64,000 bases of DNA from an uncultured Oscillospiraceae bacterium (GCA_949948775.1 CATLHC010000003.1:1-64000); one strand, 5' to 3'; shown: positions 17,029-25,392, numbered from the stretch's first letter. A program made the numbers and translations. The notes: generated from the letters alone by a model not told the origin.

Positions 17029-18384
17029 ATGGAAGGTCGATTTGAATGGCGGGAGGAGTACAGCATTGGAGTAGACGTGATCGACAAGGAGCATCAGCGG
17101 CTGTTTCAGATTATCAACAAGCTTTTTGCCTTCCGCGAGGAGGAAAAGGATAACCAGTGGGTGTGCCAGGAGGGCATCAAGTATTTTAAGGGCCATGCCG
17201 TCAAGCATTTCGCGGATGAGGAGGACTATATGGAGTCCATCGGCTATCCGGAGTTGGAACGGCATCGGTCCATCCACCGAAGCTTTCGGGAGAACACGCT
17301 TCCGGCGCTGGAGGAGGAGATGGAGCGGACGAGCTATTCGGCGGACGCGCTGAACCACTTCCTGGGGGTATGTGCCGGGTGGCTCATCGGCCACACCTTG
17401 ACGGAGGACCAGGCCATCCGGGATGGGGGGAAGAGCACCTGGGAGGATATGCTGCCCGAGGAGGAGCAGGACGCCATAAAAAAGGTGATCGTCCAGCTGG
17501 TGTTTGACATGTTCCGCCTGGAATCCCAGCTCATCAGCGATTCCTACGGCGGAGAGCGGTTCGGCGACGGCGTCTACTACCGGCTGGTGTACGGCGCGGG
17601 GGAGGAGAAGAAGAGGCAGGAGGTGCTGATGGTCTTTGAGGAGAAACTGCTGGTGAATACGGTGGGGAAGGCTTTGGGCCTCCAGTCCAACAAGCTGGAT
17701 TCCATGCTCGTCAACGCCGCCCGCTACACCGCCCGGCAGTTCGTAGGCCGGGTGATGGAGCATCTGCCCGCCTCCGGCGGCTGTGAGCTGAAGGAGGAAA
17801 ATTTGCTGTCCTATGAGCAGTTCCAGCGGGTGTACAAGCGCCAGAAGCCTCAGGTGAGCCTGCTGTTCAACACCGGCGGGGCGGGATATTTTGCCTACTG
17901 CGTCATTGCCCCTCATCTGTTGGAGAAGGGGGTGGGCGTCCCCCTTGAGATCGACAACGCCATGGACGAGGTGGAGAGATACCTGAGCCGGCGGAAGGAG
18001 CAGGTGGCGGATGCCAGACAGAAAATTCTGGTGGTGGACGACTCCATGACCATTCGCCGGGCTATGAAGGGGCTTTTGGAGGACAGATATCAGGTGCAGT
18101 TGGCTGAGTCAGGGGTAGCGGCCATCCGGGCCATCAGCCTGAACCGACCGGATCTGGTGTTGCTGGACTACGAGATGCCGGTGTGCGACGGCAAGCAGAC
18201 TTTGGAGATGCTCCGTTCCGAGCCCTCCTTCGCGGACATCCCGGTGTTTTTCCTCACGGGACGCAGCGACCCGGAGGTGGTGCGCAAGCTGCTGTCGCTG
18301 AAGCCGGCGGGCTATCTGCTGAAGGATTTGAAGCAGGGGGATATGAAAAAGAAGATCGAGGATTTTTTCGCCAAAGGAAAGTGA
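17029..18384 (+). CDS. Hemerythrin-domain response regulator (putative oxygen/redox sensor)
   Basis: A 451-residue soluble protein in three parts. Residues 5-130 are a bacteriohemerythrin domain with the full di-iron ligand set: H22, H60, E64, H79, H83, H122, D127. Residues about 145-315 resemble a CheX-like alpha/beta domain (LVNTVGKALG, ARQFVGRVMEHLP, then NTGGAGYFAY); that match is tentative. Residues about 328-451 are a CheY-like receiver with acidic pair VVDDS, phospho-acceptor in LVLLDYEMP, and LTGRS. Hemerythrins bind O2, so this probably couples oxygen or NO sensing to phosphosignalling or phosphatase activity. The ATG has AAGGAG 8 nt upstream. No kinase is nearby. Confidence 0.82.
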   Translation: MEGRFEWREEYSIGVDVIDKEHQRLFQIINKLFAFREEEKDNQWVCQEGIKYFKGHAVKHFADEEDYMESIGYPELERHRSIHRSFRENTLPALEEEMERTSYSADALNHFLGVCAGWLIGHTLTEDQAIRDGGKSTWEDMLPEEEQDAIKKVIVQLVFDMFRLESQLISDSYGGERFGDGVYYRLVYGAGEEKKRQEVLMVFEEKLLVNTVGKALGLQSNKLDSMLVNAARYTARQFVGRVMEHLPASGGCELKEENLLSYEQFQRVYKRQKPQVSLLFNTGGAGYFAYCVIAPHLLEKGVGVPLEIDNAMDEVERYLSRRKEQVADARQKILVVDDSMTIRRAMKGLLEDRYQVQLAESGVAAIRAISLNRPDLVLLDYEMPVCDGKQTLEMLRSEPSFADIPVFFLTGRSDPEVVRKLLSLKPAGYLLKDLKQGDMKKKIEDFFAKGK

Positions 18385-18431
18385 CAAACAGAACGGGAGG
18401 ACCGCAAAGCGGCCCTCCCGTTCTGTTTGTC
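18383..18431 (+). terminator. Bidirectional hairpin terminator
   Basis: A stem of about 23 bp with one mismatch and an AAA loop, overlapping the stop codon of the upstream gene and ending 2 bp before the stop of the convergent gene. The arms are T-rich at the base. Confidence 0.75.
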
Positions 18432-18432
18432 G

Positions 18433-19065
18433 TTATGGGCGGTCTGGGGCGGTTTCGGCTGCGTCCACTCCCAGCTGCCGCAGCTGCCGGCGCAGCAGCT
18501 CAGGGTCGCCGTGATAGACAATGCCGTTCAGCCCACAGAGAATGGCCGCCTCCACATTGTGAGGGACGTCATCGATGAATACGCATTCCTGCCCTTCCAA
18601 GGCAAATTCGGCCAGGAACTGCCGATAGATCCTCGGTTCCGGCTTGACCATATGGTGGTCGGCGGAGATAAACTCCCCGTCGAAAAAGCGCAGAGCGGGG
18701 ATGTTCTTTCGGAAGCTGTGGTACCGGGTGCAGGTATTGGACAGCAGATAGATGCCGTAACCCTTGCCCTTCAGCTCATCCACCAGGTCGTAGATCCCGT
18801 CCAAGGGCGGAATATCCTGATGCCAATGGTCCAGAATATCCTGAACCGCCTGGTGCAGCCGCTGGGGCAGGCGGGCGCACACCGCCGCCACCGTCTCTTC
18901 GTCGGTGATGGCGCCCCGGTCCATCTGAATCCACTCCACGGAGCGGAACAGCTCCCGGCGGATCAGCTCGTAGTCCGCCGGGTCAGGGACAAAGCGGGCG
19001 GTATAGCGCGCCGCGTCGAAATTAATGAGTACGCCGCCCATGTCGAATACGATATTTTTGATCAT
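18433..19065 (-). CDS. HAD-superfamily hydrolase (subfamily IA)
   Basis: A 210-residue phosphatase-like enzyme. Motif I is FDMGGVL (nucleophile D8, followed by MGG rather than the classical DGT), motif II is LLSN(T), motif III is KPEPRIY and motif IV is FIDD. The helical cap lies between motifs I and II. These enzymes act on small phosphorylated metabolites. It overlaps the ABC permease gene by 4 bp, so it belongs to the transporter operon. It could dephosphorylate an imported sugar phosphate, or be a haloacid dehalogenase or nucleotidase; the sequence does not decide. Confidence 0.85.
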   Translation of the reverse strand: MIKNIVFDMGGVLINFDAARYTARFVPDPADYELIRRELFRSVEWIQMDRGAITDEETVAAVCARLPQRLHQAVQDILDHWHQDIPPLDGIYDLVDELKGKGYGIYLLSNTCTRYHSFRKNIPALRFFDGEFISADHHMVKPEPRIYRQFLAEFALEGQECVFIDDVPHNVEAAILCGLNGIVYHGDPELLRRQLRQLGVDAAETAPDRP

Positions 19066-20759
19066 ACGATGGAGACCTTTCCTTTACTGGCTTTAAATAC
19101 CACGATGAGCAGCACGCCGCTGGTGACGGTCAAAATAGAGGCCAGGGCGGCCGCCGTGCCCACCGAGTTGCGCACGATGTTGGTATAGCTGGCGACGGTC
19201 ATGGTGGCTGTCTTTCCGGTGTACAGCATGATGGAGGTGGACAGTTCGTTGATGCAGGTGACCCAGCTGATGATGGCGCCGGACAGCACCCCGGGCAGCA
19301 TCAGCCGGGCGGTGACCTTGATGAAGGTTTTCATGGGGGACACCCCCAGGTTGATGGACGCCTCCTCCACGCTGGGGTCCATCTGCATGAGGAAGGCGCT
19401 GCCAGAGCGGACGGTGTAGGGCAGTTTGCGGATGATCATGGCGATGATGATGATGGAGGCGGTGCCGGTGAGCTTGATGACGGTGCCGTCGGCGGTCCTG
19501 CCCAGGTTGTTGAAGGCCACGATATAGCACAGGCCCAGCACTGAGCCGGGGATGACGTAGGGGGCCATCATGAGCATGTCCAGCGCGCCGCCGGTCCTGC
19601 CGCGGCGGCGGACGATGACATAGGACATGAGGATACCCAAAATGAGGATAAAGACGATGGCCGTGGTGGAGAACACGAAGGAGTTGCGGATGTTGGTGGC
19701 CAGGCTGCGGCCCAGCTCCAGGTAATGCTCCAGGGTAAAGCCTTCCGAGAACACGAAGTTGGAGTAATTGGTCTTGACGAAGGAGCAGAAAATGACAATG
19801 ACCTGGGGCAGAAAGGAGATCAGGCTGACAAGGGCCACCGGCAGAGTCACCCAAAACCGCTTCATGCCATGATATTCGATGATCTCGGGCGGGCGCAGGG
19901 CGGACATGGTATAGTTCTTCCGGCCCACCCACCACTTCTGCAGAAACAGGATGAGGAGGGAGATGACCACAATGATCATGGAGATGGCGCTGGCCAGATT
20001 GGCGTTGCCGCCCGTTTCACTGAGGTACTCGTTGTAAATGAGGGTGGGCAGGGTGCGAAAGTCGCCCCCCGCCAGAATACCGGGGGTGCCGAAATCGGCC
20101 AGGGCGGTCATAAACACCATCAGCGCTCCGGCGGCGATGGAGGGCATGACCACAGGGATGGTGACGGTGAACAGGCGGCGCAGCTTGCCCGAGCCCAGGT
20201 TCTCCGCGCACTCCTCCACCGAGCGGTCAATGGAGCCCATGGCCCCGGACACATAGAGGTAGACATAGGGAAACAGCTTCAGGGTGAACACCGCGCAGAT
20301 GCCTCCCATGCCGTAGATGCTGGGCATCTGAAAGCCCAGCAGGTCGGTGAGCCACTGGGTGACCACGCCGGCGTTGCCGAACAGAATAATCCAGCTGTAA
20401 GCGCCCAAAAAGGGCGGGCACATCAGAGAGAGGATGATGATGACATGCCAGAAGGTCTTGGCCGCGATGTTGAACCGGGTCATGAGGTAGGCCATGGGCA
20501 CCCCGATCAGGATGCTGGTGACGGTGGGCACCAGGCTGACCTTCAAGCTGTTGCCCAGGGCCTGGTAGTAGTACTTTTTGGTAAAAAACCGCTCGAAATT
20601 GTACAGGGTAAAGCCGTCCGCCTTGTCGGAGAAGAAGCTGTTGACGATCAAGGTGTAAAAGGGATACACCAGGAACAGCAGAAAGACCGCGAAAATCAGC
20701 AGCTTGACCCAAAACCAAAAGTCCTTATAAAAGGGCTGGCTGTTTTTGCCGCTCAGCAT
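19062..20759 (-). CDS. ABC transporter permease, FbpB/AfuB type (fused double permease)
   Basis: A 565-residue protein with about 12 membrane segments and two EAA loops (SVEECAENLGSGKLRRLF and SVEEASINLGVSPMKTFI), i.e. two permease halves in one chain as in ferric-iron and hexose-phosphate importers. It overlaps the ATPase gene by 7 bp and the HAD gene by 4 bp. Family knowledge: FbpB carries Fe3+ and AfuB carries phosphorylated sugars. The adjacent phosphatase slightly favours a phosphorylated organic substrate, but this is inference. Confidence 0.9.
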   Translation of the reverse strand: MLSGKNSQPFYKDFWFWVKLLIFAVFLLFLVYPFYTLIVNSFFSDKADGFTLYNFERFFTKKYYYQALGNSLKVSLVPTVTSILIGVPMAYLMTRFNIAAKTFWHVIIILSLMCPPFLGAYSWIILFGNAGVVTQWLTDLLGFQMPSIYGMGGICAVFTLKLFPYVYLYVSGAMGSIDRSVEECAENLGSGKLRRLFTVTIPVVMPSIAAGALMVFMTALADFGTPGILAGGDFRTLPTLIYNEYLSETGGNANLASAISMIIVVISLLILFLQKWWVGRKNYTMSALRPPEIIEYHGMKRFWVTLPVALVSLISFLPQVIVIFCSFVKTNYSNFVFSEGFTLEHYLELGRSLATNIRNSFVFSTTAIVFILILGILMSYVIVRRRGRTGGALDMLMMAPYVIPGSVLGLCYIVAFNNLGRTADGTVIKLTGTASIIIIAMIIRKLPYTVRSGSAFLMQMDPSVEEASINLGVSPMKTFIKVTARLMLPGVLSGAIISWVTCINELSTSIMLYTGKTATMTVASYTNIVRNSVGTAAALASILTVTSGVLLIVVFKASKGKVSIV

Positions 20760-21829
20760 GAGAGCACCTCCTCGGTGTCCTTCCGATAGAGGCTGACCCG
20801 CCTGGGATCAAAGCTGATATGTACCTCCTCGCCGTCGTTTTTCGCGCTGTCCACATCCTTGGTGTACTCGTTCAGCTCCAAAATCTGCCCGGTGGACAGC
20901 TCCACCTCGTACTGGATGAAGTCCCCCAGGAAGACGGACATGTTCACCTTGCCGGGGATTCCCTGCTCGGTGAAGAAGAGCTGCTCCGGTCGGGCGGACA
21001 GAATGACGTCGCCGCTGTAGGGGGCGCGCAGGGGCATTTGGAAGCTGTATCCGTCGTGGAGCTTGACGGTGGCCGCGCTGGGGTCCCTGCCGTCCACGGC
21101 GCAGTCGATGAAGTTGGACACGCCGATGAAGTTGGCCACGAAGGGGTTGGCGGGCTTGCGGTAGATCTCCTCCGGCTTGCCGATCTGCATGATGTTGCCC
21201 TGATTCATCACGGCGATGCGGTCGGAGATGGCCAGGGCCTCCTCCTGGTCGTGGGTGACGTAGACGGTGGTGATGCCCAGGCGGCGCTGGAGCTTCTTGA
21301 TGGTGGTGCGCATCTGCACCCGGAGCTTGGCGTCCAGGTTGGACAAAGGCTCGTCCATCAGCAAAACCCCCGGCTCAATGACGAAGGCCCGGGCCAGGGC
21401 CACCCGCTGCTGCTGGCCGCCCGACAGCTCGTTGGGCTGGCGGGCCTTGAGCTGGTCGATCTGCACCATTTTCAGCGCCTCGTCCACTCGGGGGCCGATC
21501 TCTGTTTTGGGCACCTTTCTGGCCTTTAACCCATAGGCCACGTTGTCCGCCACATTCAGGTGCGGGAAGATGGCGTAATTCTGGAACACCATACCGATGT
21601 CCCGCTTGTGGGCGGGCAGGCTGTTGATGACCTGCTCGTCAAAGCAGATCTCACCCCCGTCCACGGTATTGAAGCCGGCGATCATCCGCAGCAGGGTGGT
21701 CTTTCCGCACCCGGAGGGACCCAGAAGGGTGAAGAATTCCCCCTGCTCGATGTTTAGGCTGATGCCGTTGACGGCGGTGAAGTCACCGTACTTTTTGACG
21801 GCATTTTTGATGATGACGGCATGACTCAT
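20753..21829 (-). CDS. ABC transporter ATP-binding protein, FbpC/PotA type
   Basis: A 358-residue ATPase with Walker A GPSGCGKTT, signature LSGGQQQR, Walker B VLLMDEPLSNLD and switch VTHDQEEAL. A C-terminal TOBE-like regulatory region (about 240-350) follows. It energises the fused permease encoded downstream. The ATPase gene comes after a binding-protein gene separated by a GC-rich stem at 21856-21889. Confidence 0.93.
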   Translation of the reverse strand: MSHAVIIKNAVKKYGDFTAVNGISLNIEQGEFFTLLGPSGCGKTTLLRMIAGFNTVDGGEICFDEQVINSLPAHKRDIGMVFQNYAIFPHLNVADNVAYGLKARKVPKTEIGPRVDEALKMVQIDQLKARQPNELSGGQQQRVALARAFVIEPGVLLMDEPLSNLDAKLRVQMRTTIKKLQRRLGITTVYVTHDQEEALAISDRIAVMNQGNIMQIGKPEEIYRKPANPFVANFIGVSNFIDCAVDGRDPSAATVKLHDGYSFQMPLRAPYSGDVILSARPEQLFFTEQGIPGKVNMSVFLGDFIQYEVELSTGQILELNEYTKDVDSAKNDGEEVHISFDPRRVSLYRKDTEEVLSC

Positions 21830-21855
21830 AGGTCAAGCTCCTCCTCTCTATCATG

Positions 21856-21889
21856 CGAGGGCGCCCCGAGGTCAGTCGGGGCGCCCTCG
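21856..21889 (-). other. Perfect 14-bp hairpin after the binding-protein gene
   Basis: A 14-bp inverted repeat with a 6-nt loop and no T run on the coding strand, at the same relative place as the hairpin at 7634. Likely message stabiliser for the binding-protein gene. Confidence 0.7.
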
Positions 21890-21922
21890 TTCAAGCACGT
21901 TAAGGGTGATGTGACGGAGAGA

Positions 21923-23053
21923 TCAGCCCACCTGGACGTCCTTCCACTTTTCCACGATGTCGGCCTTGTTGGCGGCGGCATAGTCAAAGTTATAGGTCAT
22001 GATCTCGAACTCATTCAGGCCCATCAGCCCCTCGGGAGTGACGTCGCTGCGGATGGGACGGCGGCCGTAGTCCTTGTTTTGAGCGGTCTGGCACTCGGCG
22101 GACAGCACGTACTCCACGAACAGCTCAGCCAGCTCCTGGTTGGGGCAGTCCTTCACGATGGCCACGCCGTCGGGCACGGCGGAAGTGCCGTCGGTGGGAT
22201 AGACCATCTTCAGGTGGCCGGCGTCGCTGGTGTCATACTGGACGGCGGCCTTCTCCAAGGTGATGCCGATGGGGTACTCGCCGGAGTCCACGTTCTTGTG
22301 GGCGCCGGAGGAGCCCTGCTGGATGGCCAGGTTGGGAATCATGCTCTGTACCAGCTCCCAGCCGGCGGCGTAGTCGTCAGACTCCTCGCCATAGATCATC
22401 AGCATGGTGCACAGCTGGGTAAAGGCGGAGCCGGAGGAGGCGGGATCGGCAAAGGCGATTTTGCCCGCCCACTTGGGGTCGGCCAGGTCCTTCCAGGTCT
22501 GGGGGATGTCGGCCTCGTCCACCAGGTCGGTATTCACCAGGAACACCATGGGCAGGGGGGACTCGCCGATCCACAGGTAGTCGGGGTCGTACAGGCTGGA
22601 GTCCAGCAGGTCGATGCAGGAGGGCTTGTAGGGCTGGAAGTAGTCCTTATAGGCGGCCAGGGAGTCGGCGCCGCCGCCCCAGAGCACGTCGGCCATGGGG
22701 GCCTCAGCCTCAGCCTTGATGCGGTTGAGCAGGTTGCCGGTGCCGTCGGCCACCACCTCCACCTTTACGTTGGGATAGGCCTTCTCAAACATGGCCACAC
22801 CCGCGTTCAGGGGATCGCTGTCGTGGGGGGAGTAGACGGTCAGGGTGCCGGTGTAGTCCTCGGGGGCCTTTTCCCCGGAGGTGCCGCTGCCGTCGCTCTC
22901 AGCGGGCGCGGCAGATTCGGCGGGGGCGGTGCTGGGCTCCTGAGAGGGAGCGGTGCTCCCGCTGGGACTGCCGCTGCTGCAGGCCATCAGGCTCAGGGCC
23001 ATCACGCAGGCCAGAACCAGGGCGAGCCATTTCTTCATTCTTTTCATTATCAT
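21923..23053 (-). CDS. ABC transporter substrate-binding lipoprotein, Fbp/AfuA-like
   Basis: A 376-residue extracellular binding protein. The lipobox is LMAC in the N-terminal signal, then a Ser/Pro/Glu/Ala linker of about 40 residues, then TLTVYSPHDSDPLNAGVAMFEKAYPNVKV, the usual beginning of family-1 iron/putrescine/sugar-phosphate binding proteins. PTDGTSAVPDGVAIV is also typical. The first gene of the operon has a clear promoter. GGAGG lies 5 nt before the ATG at 23053; two further in-frame ATGs follow closely, so the exact start is uncertain by a few codons. Ligand unknown. Confidence 0.88.
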   Translation of the reverse strand: MIMKRMKKWLALVLACVMALSLMACSSGSPSGSTAPSQEPSTAPAESAAPAESDGSGTSGEKAPEDYTGTLTVYSPHDSDPLNAGVAMFEKAYPNVKVEVVADGTGNLLNRIKAEAEAPMADVLWGGGADSLAAYKDYFQPYKPSCIDLLDSSLYDPDYLWIGESPLPMVFLVNTDLVDEADIPQTWKDLADPKWAGKIAFADPASSGSAFTQLCTMLMIYGEESDDYAAGWELVQSMIPNLAIQQGSSGAHKNVDSGEYPIGITLEKAAVQYDTSDAGHLKMVYPTDGTSAVPDGVAIVKDCPNQELAELFVEYVLSAECQTAQNKDYGRRPIRSDVTPEGLMGLNEFEIMTYNFDYAAANKADIVEKWKDVQVG

Positions 23054-23102
23054 TCATTCCTCCATTTCCGGTTTATCAGCGGCCGGTATCGCCGCTTTTC
23101 AT

Positions 23103-23131
23103 AGTGTACGCCTGTTGCGGAAATTTGTCAA
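23103..23131 (-). promoter_or_regulatory. Promoter of the Fbp/Afu-like operon
   Basis: Minus strand TTGACA (23126-23131), 17-bp spacer, TACACT (23103-23108). Confidence 0.8.
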
Positions 23132-23248
23132 GAAAAACCTGGTCGTTTCCGACAAAGAACTAGGAGTGTAAATGGGGATAAATCATCGAAAGTGACAGAT
23201 AGCGTCGCGAAAATGTCCATTTTGCCGTGCTTTTCCCGGCCAAAGTAT

Positions 23249-23281
23249 AAGCGGCCGGACCTGAACTGAGGTCCGCCGCTT
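23249..23281 (-). terminator. Hairpin terminator of the deacetylase gene
   Basis: A stem of 13 bp with one bulge (AAGCGG.CGGACCT paired with AGGTCCG.CCGCTT) and loop of six. It is followed on the minus strand by ATACTTT, a weak T tract. Confidence 0.6.
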
Positions 23282-23299
23282 ACGCTGAAAGGGCTCGGC

Positions 23300-24082
23300 T
23301 CACGTCCCGCCGGGGCACTGGCGCCCGGTGTGATCGATGGAGTAATCCTGGCCGCAGGTCCCCGGCAGGATGAGCTGTGAGATGGGCACAAAAGTATAGC
23401 CCTGCTGCAAAAGGGCCTCGATGACGCCGGGCAGGGCCTCCGGGGTGTGGAGGGCGGCGTTGTGGAACAGCACGATGGACCCCGGCTGCACCTTGGAGGT
23501 CACCCGCTTGGTGATCTCGGCGGCGGATAGGTCCTTCCAATCGAGGCTGTCCACGTCCCATTGGATCGGCTCAATGCCCAGGGAGCGCACGGCGTTGATG
23601 ACGTGGTCGTCGTACTCCCCGTAGGGACAGCGGAACAGGGTGGGCCGCACCCCTGTTACACCCTCAATTTTGTCCCCGCAGGCGTTCAGGTCGGCGATGA
23701 TCTCCTCCGAGGACAGGCTGTTGAAGTGGGCGTGGGTGTTGGAGTGGCTCATCACCTCGTGGCCCGCGTCGGACAGGGCCTTGACCGACTCCGGATATTT
23801 GTCCACCCACTCCCCCACCACGAAGAAGGTGGCCTTGATGTTGTACTTGCCCAGGATGTCGATGAGCTGCTGGGTGTCCTCGTTGCCCCAGGCGGCGTCG
23901 AAGCTGATGGACAGCACCTTGTAGTCCTTCTGCACACAGTAGATGGGCAGCTGCCGGGTGGAGGCGGACGCCCCCACCACCGCCGGGTGGTTCACCACCC
24001 AGAACATCATCACGGCGGCCAGGGCGCAGGCCCCGGCGGCGATGAGCTTTCTGCGCAGGTAAATGATCTTGGTCCCATTCAT
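23300..24082 (-). CDS. Polysaccharide deacetylase, PdaB-like (NodB homology, sporulation type)
   Basis: A 260-residue membrane-anchored enzyme: basic N-terminus, one membrane segment (about 13-30), then the NodB domain. Motif 1 is SFDAAWGNED (catalytic D62 with metal-binding second Asp replaced by A, as in PdaB-type proteins). Motif 2 is HSNTHAHF (H113, H117), motif 3 RCPYGEYD, motif 4 WDVDSLDW and motif 5 GSIVLFHNA. ATG 24082 was chosen since GGAGGGG is 6 nt before it and would lie inside the frame if the upstream ATG were used. PdaB acts in spore cortex or coat maturation. The promoter lies about 250 bp upstream. Confidence 0.88.
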   Translation of the reverse strand: MNGTKIIYLRRKLIAAGACALAAVMMFWVVNHPAVVGASASTRQLPIYCVQKDYKVLSISFDAAWGNEDTQQLIDILGKYNIKATFFVVGEWVDKYPESVKALSDAGHEVMSHSNTHAHFNSLSSEEIIADLNACGDKIEGVTGVRPTLFRCPYGEYDDHVINAVRSLGIEPIQWDVDSLDWKDLSAAEITKRVTSKVQPGSIVLFHNAALHTPEALPGVIEALLQQGYTFVPISQLILPGTCGQDYSIDHTGRQCPGGT

Positions 24083-24152
24083 AGTTGACCCCTCCAATGC
24101 TGGATTTGTACCACTTTATGCGGAGGGGGGAGGTTTCATGTTTTAGATGCAG

Positions 24153-24190
24153 ACAGGCTCCGCGCCATCGGCGCGGAGCCTGTGCTTTTT
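24153..24190 (+). terminator. Plus-strand terminator-like hairpin in the deacetylase leader
   Basis: A perfect 14-bp stem (ACAGGCTCCGCGCC / GGCGCGGAGCCTGT), 3-nt loop, then GC and TTTTT on the plus strand. No plus-strand gene precedes it. On the minus strand it is simply a strong hairpin within the leader. Confidence 0.6.
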
Positions 24191-24333
24191 CAAATCGCCC
24201 TTGAAATTCTCGACCGAATACGCTACAATAAAGCCGTGAGACACAGAAGCAAAAGGCAGGACGCGGGGAGCACCACCTCCCCACGCCCCTATGCAGGAGC
24301 CACACCTCCCACACAGCAGAATTACTGCGCCCA
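24184..24333 (-). ncRNA. Candidate structured RNA or leader upstream of the deacetylase
   Basis: A transcript from the promoter at 24340-24368 would cover this stretch. It holds a 12-bp hairpin (24259-24270 with 24277-24288, loop 6 nt), small GCAG/CTGC and GGAG/CTCC hairpins, and an outer pairing of GCTGTG with CACGGC that closes a rod-like fold about 100 nt long. It lacks the SRP signature GGAAGGAAGC and known riboswitch motifs that I could recognise. It could be a free small RNA or the 5' leader of the deacetylase mRNA. Confidence 0.45.
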
Positions 24334-24339
24334 AAAGCC

Positions 24340-24375
24340 ATTATAACGGTTCCCCTTGAATTTATCAAGGGGAAC
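24340..24375 (-). promoter_or_regulatory. Promoter with an embedded perfect palindrome
   Basis: Minus strand TTGATA (24363-24368), 17-bp spacer, TATAAT (24340-24345). An 11-bp perfect inverted repeat, GTTCCCCTTGA / TCAAGGGGAAC (24349-24359 and 24365-24375), covers the -35 box and most of the spacer, the classical place for a repressor. No candidate regulator gene is adjacent. Confidence 0.78.
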
Positions 24376-24524
24376 GTCTTGGCGCGTGTGCAGCTTCTTC
24401 CGGCGGTGTAGGGAAAACTCCCTGCGCCGCTTTTGTTGTCTCGCTGGGAACGCGCCTGGGGCGGGGACCACCCGCCCCGGGGGCAAGTACCAACGAGAAT
24501 GATTTGATGGGAGGAAGCTAAAAC

Positions 24525-25316
24525 GTGAAAAAATGGAATAGGGTGCTTGCCATATTGCTGGCGGTGACGCTGGCACTGGGACTGACCGCCTGCAGCAGCG
24601 CGGAGACGGGCCGGTCAGAGCAGCTTTCCGACGGTGAGCAGGACAGCCAGGCTCAGCGGGAGAGCGAAACGGAAAAGTCCTTGTATGAACATGGGATGGA
24701 TCTGATCGCCCTGATGCGGCAGGCGGCGGACAGCCGGGAGATGCTGGCGATCATGCTGAGCGTTGACGATGTGAGCATCATGGATGATATGATGGCGAGT
24801 GAGCCGATTGCATCCATGGCCCGCATGGGCCGCCAGTCGGACCTGAAGTGCTTATACCAGATTAAACTGTCTGCAGAGGCGTATCGGGAGCTGGCCGAGT
24901 CGCACCTGGAGGGGTTTGGATTGGATCCGGACTGCATTCCAGCGAAGGTAATGGAGCGGCGGTTAGATGGCCTGTGCGGCTCGATGCTGCTCAGTATCAA
25001 TTACGCGCTGACAGCTGAGGCGCTGACGACGAAGTACGGCTATGGAACGATGTATACCATGGCGCTTTATAACTCGTTTCAGTATTCAAATGCCTTTGTC
25101 AGCAGTGAGCTGAGGGAGAGCATGGCATACCTCTATGTCTTTGAAGGCGTGGCGGTCATGGAGACCTTCACGAAAAATGAAGACAATGTGGTGACCGTTA
25201 CGGCGGCTCCGGTGTTTGTGGATGAGATCGTGAACGGCTCGCGCTCGCAGATCGAGCAGCTGCTGCAGGACAAGCTGAGCGGCATTACGGTGGAGGTAAA
25301 CGACGTCACGCCGTAG
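24525..25316 (+). CDS. Hypothetical lipoprotein
   Basis: A 263-residue protein starting with GTG, preceded by GGGAGG. It has a signal peptide with lipobox LTAC (Cys about residue 23) followed by a polar Gln/Ser/Glu linker (about 25-52), so it should be anchored outside the membrane. The rest looks mostly helical, with many Met residues (e.g. MDDMMASEP, SMARMGRQ) and no family motif I recognise. It is alone between a minus-strand promoter region and its own terminator. Base composition is slightly richer in AT than the neighbours. Confidence 0.75.
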   Translation: MKKWNRVLAILLAVTLALGLTACSSAETGRSEQLSDGEQDSQAQRESETEKSLYEHGMDLIALMRQAADSREMLAIMLSVDDVSIMDDMMASEPIASMARMGRQSDLKCLYQIKLSAEAYRELAESHLEGFGLDPDCIPAKVMERRLDGLCGSMLLSINYALTAEALTTKYGYGTMYTMALYNSFQYSNAFVSSELRESMAYLYVFEGVAVMETFTKNEDNVVTVTAAPVFVDEIVNGSRSQIEQLLQDKLSGITVEVNDVTP

Positions 25317-25354
25317 ATGCCGGGCCCTGGCAGAATGGAAGCACAAAAGTTCAA

Positions 25355-25387
25355 GCCGCCCTCGGTTTGTGCCGGGGGCGGCCTTTT
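25355..25387 (+). terminator. Terminator of the lipoprotein gene
   Basis: An 11-bp stem (GCCGCCCTCGG / CCGGGGGCGGC, one G-U), loop of six, then TTTT; the convergent GTPase gene ends just beyond. Confidence 0.8.
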
Positions 25388-25392
25388 CAAGT

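Noticed and set aside
24184-24333. Signal recognition particle RNA or tmRNA
   Set aside because: The GGAAGGAAGC motif of SRP RNA and the tRNA-like ends of tmRNA are missing.
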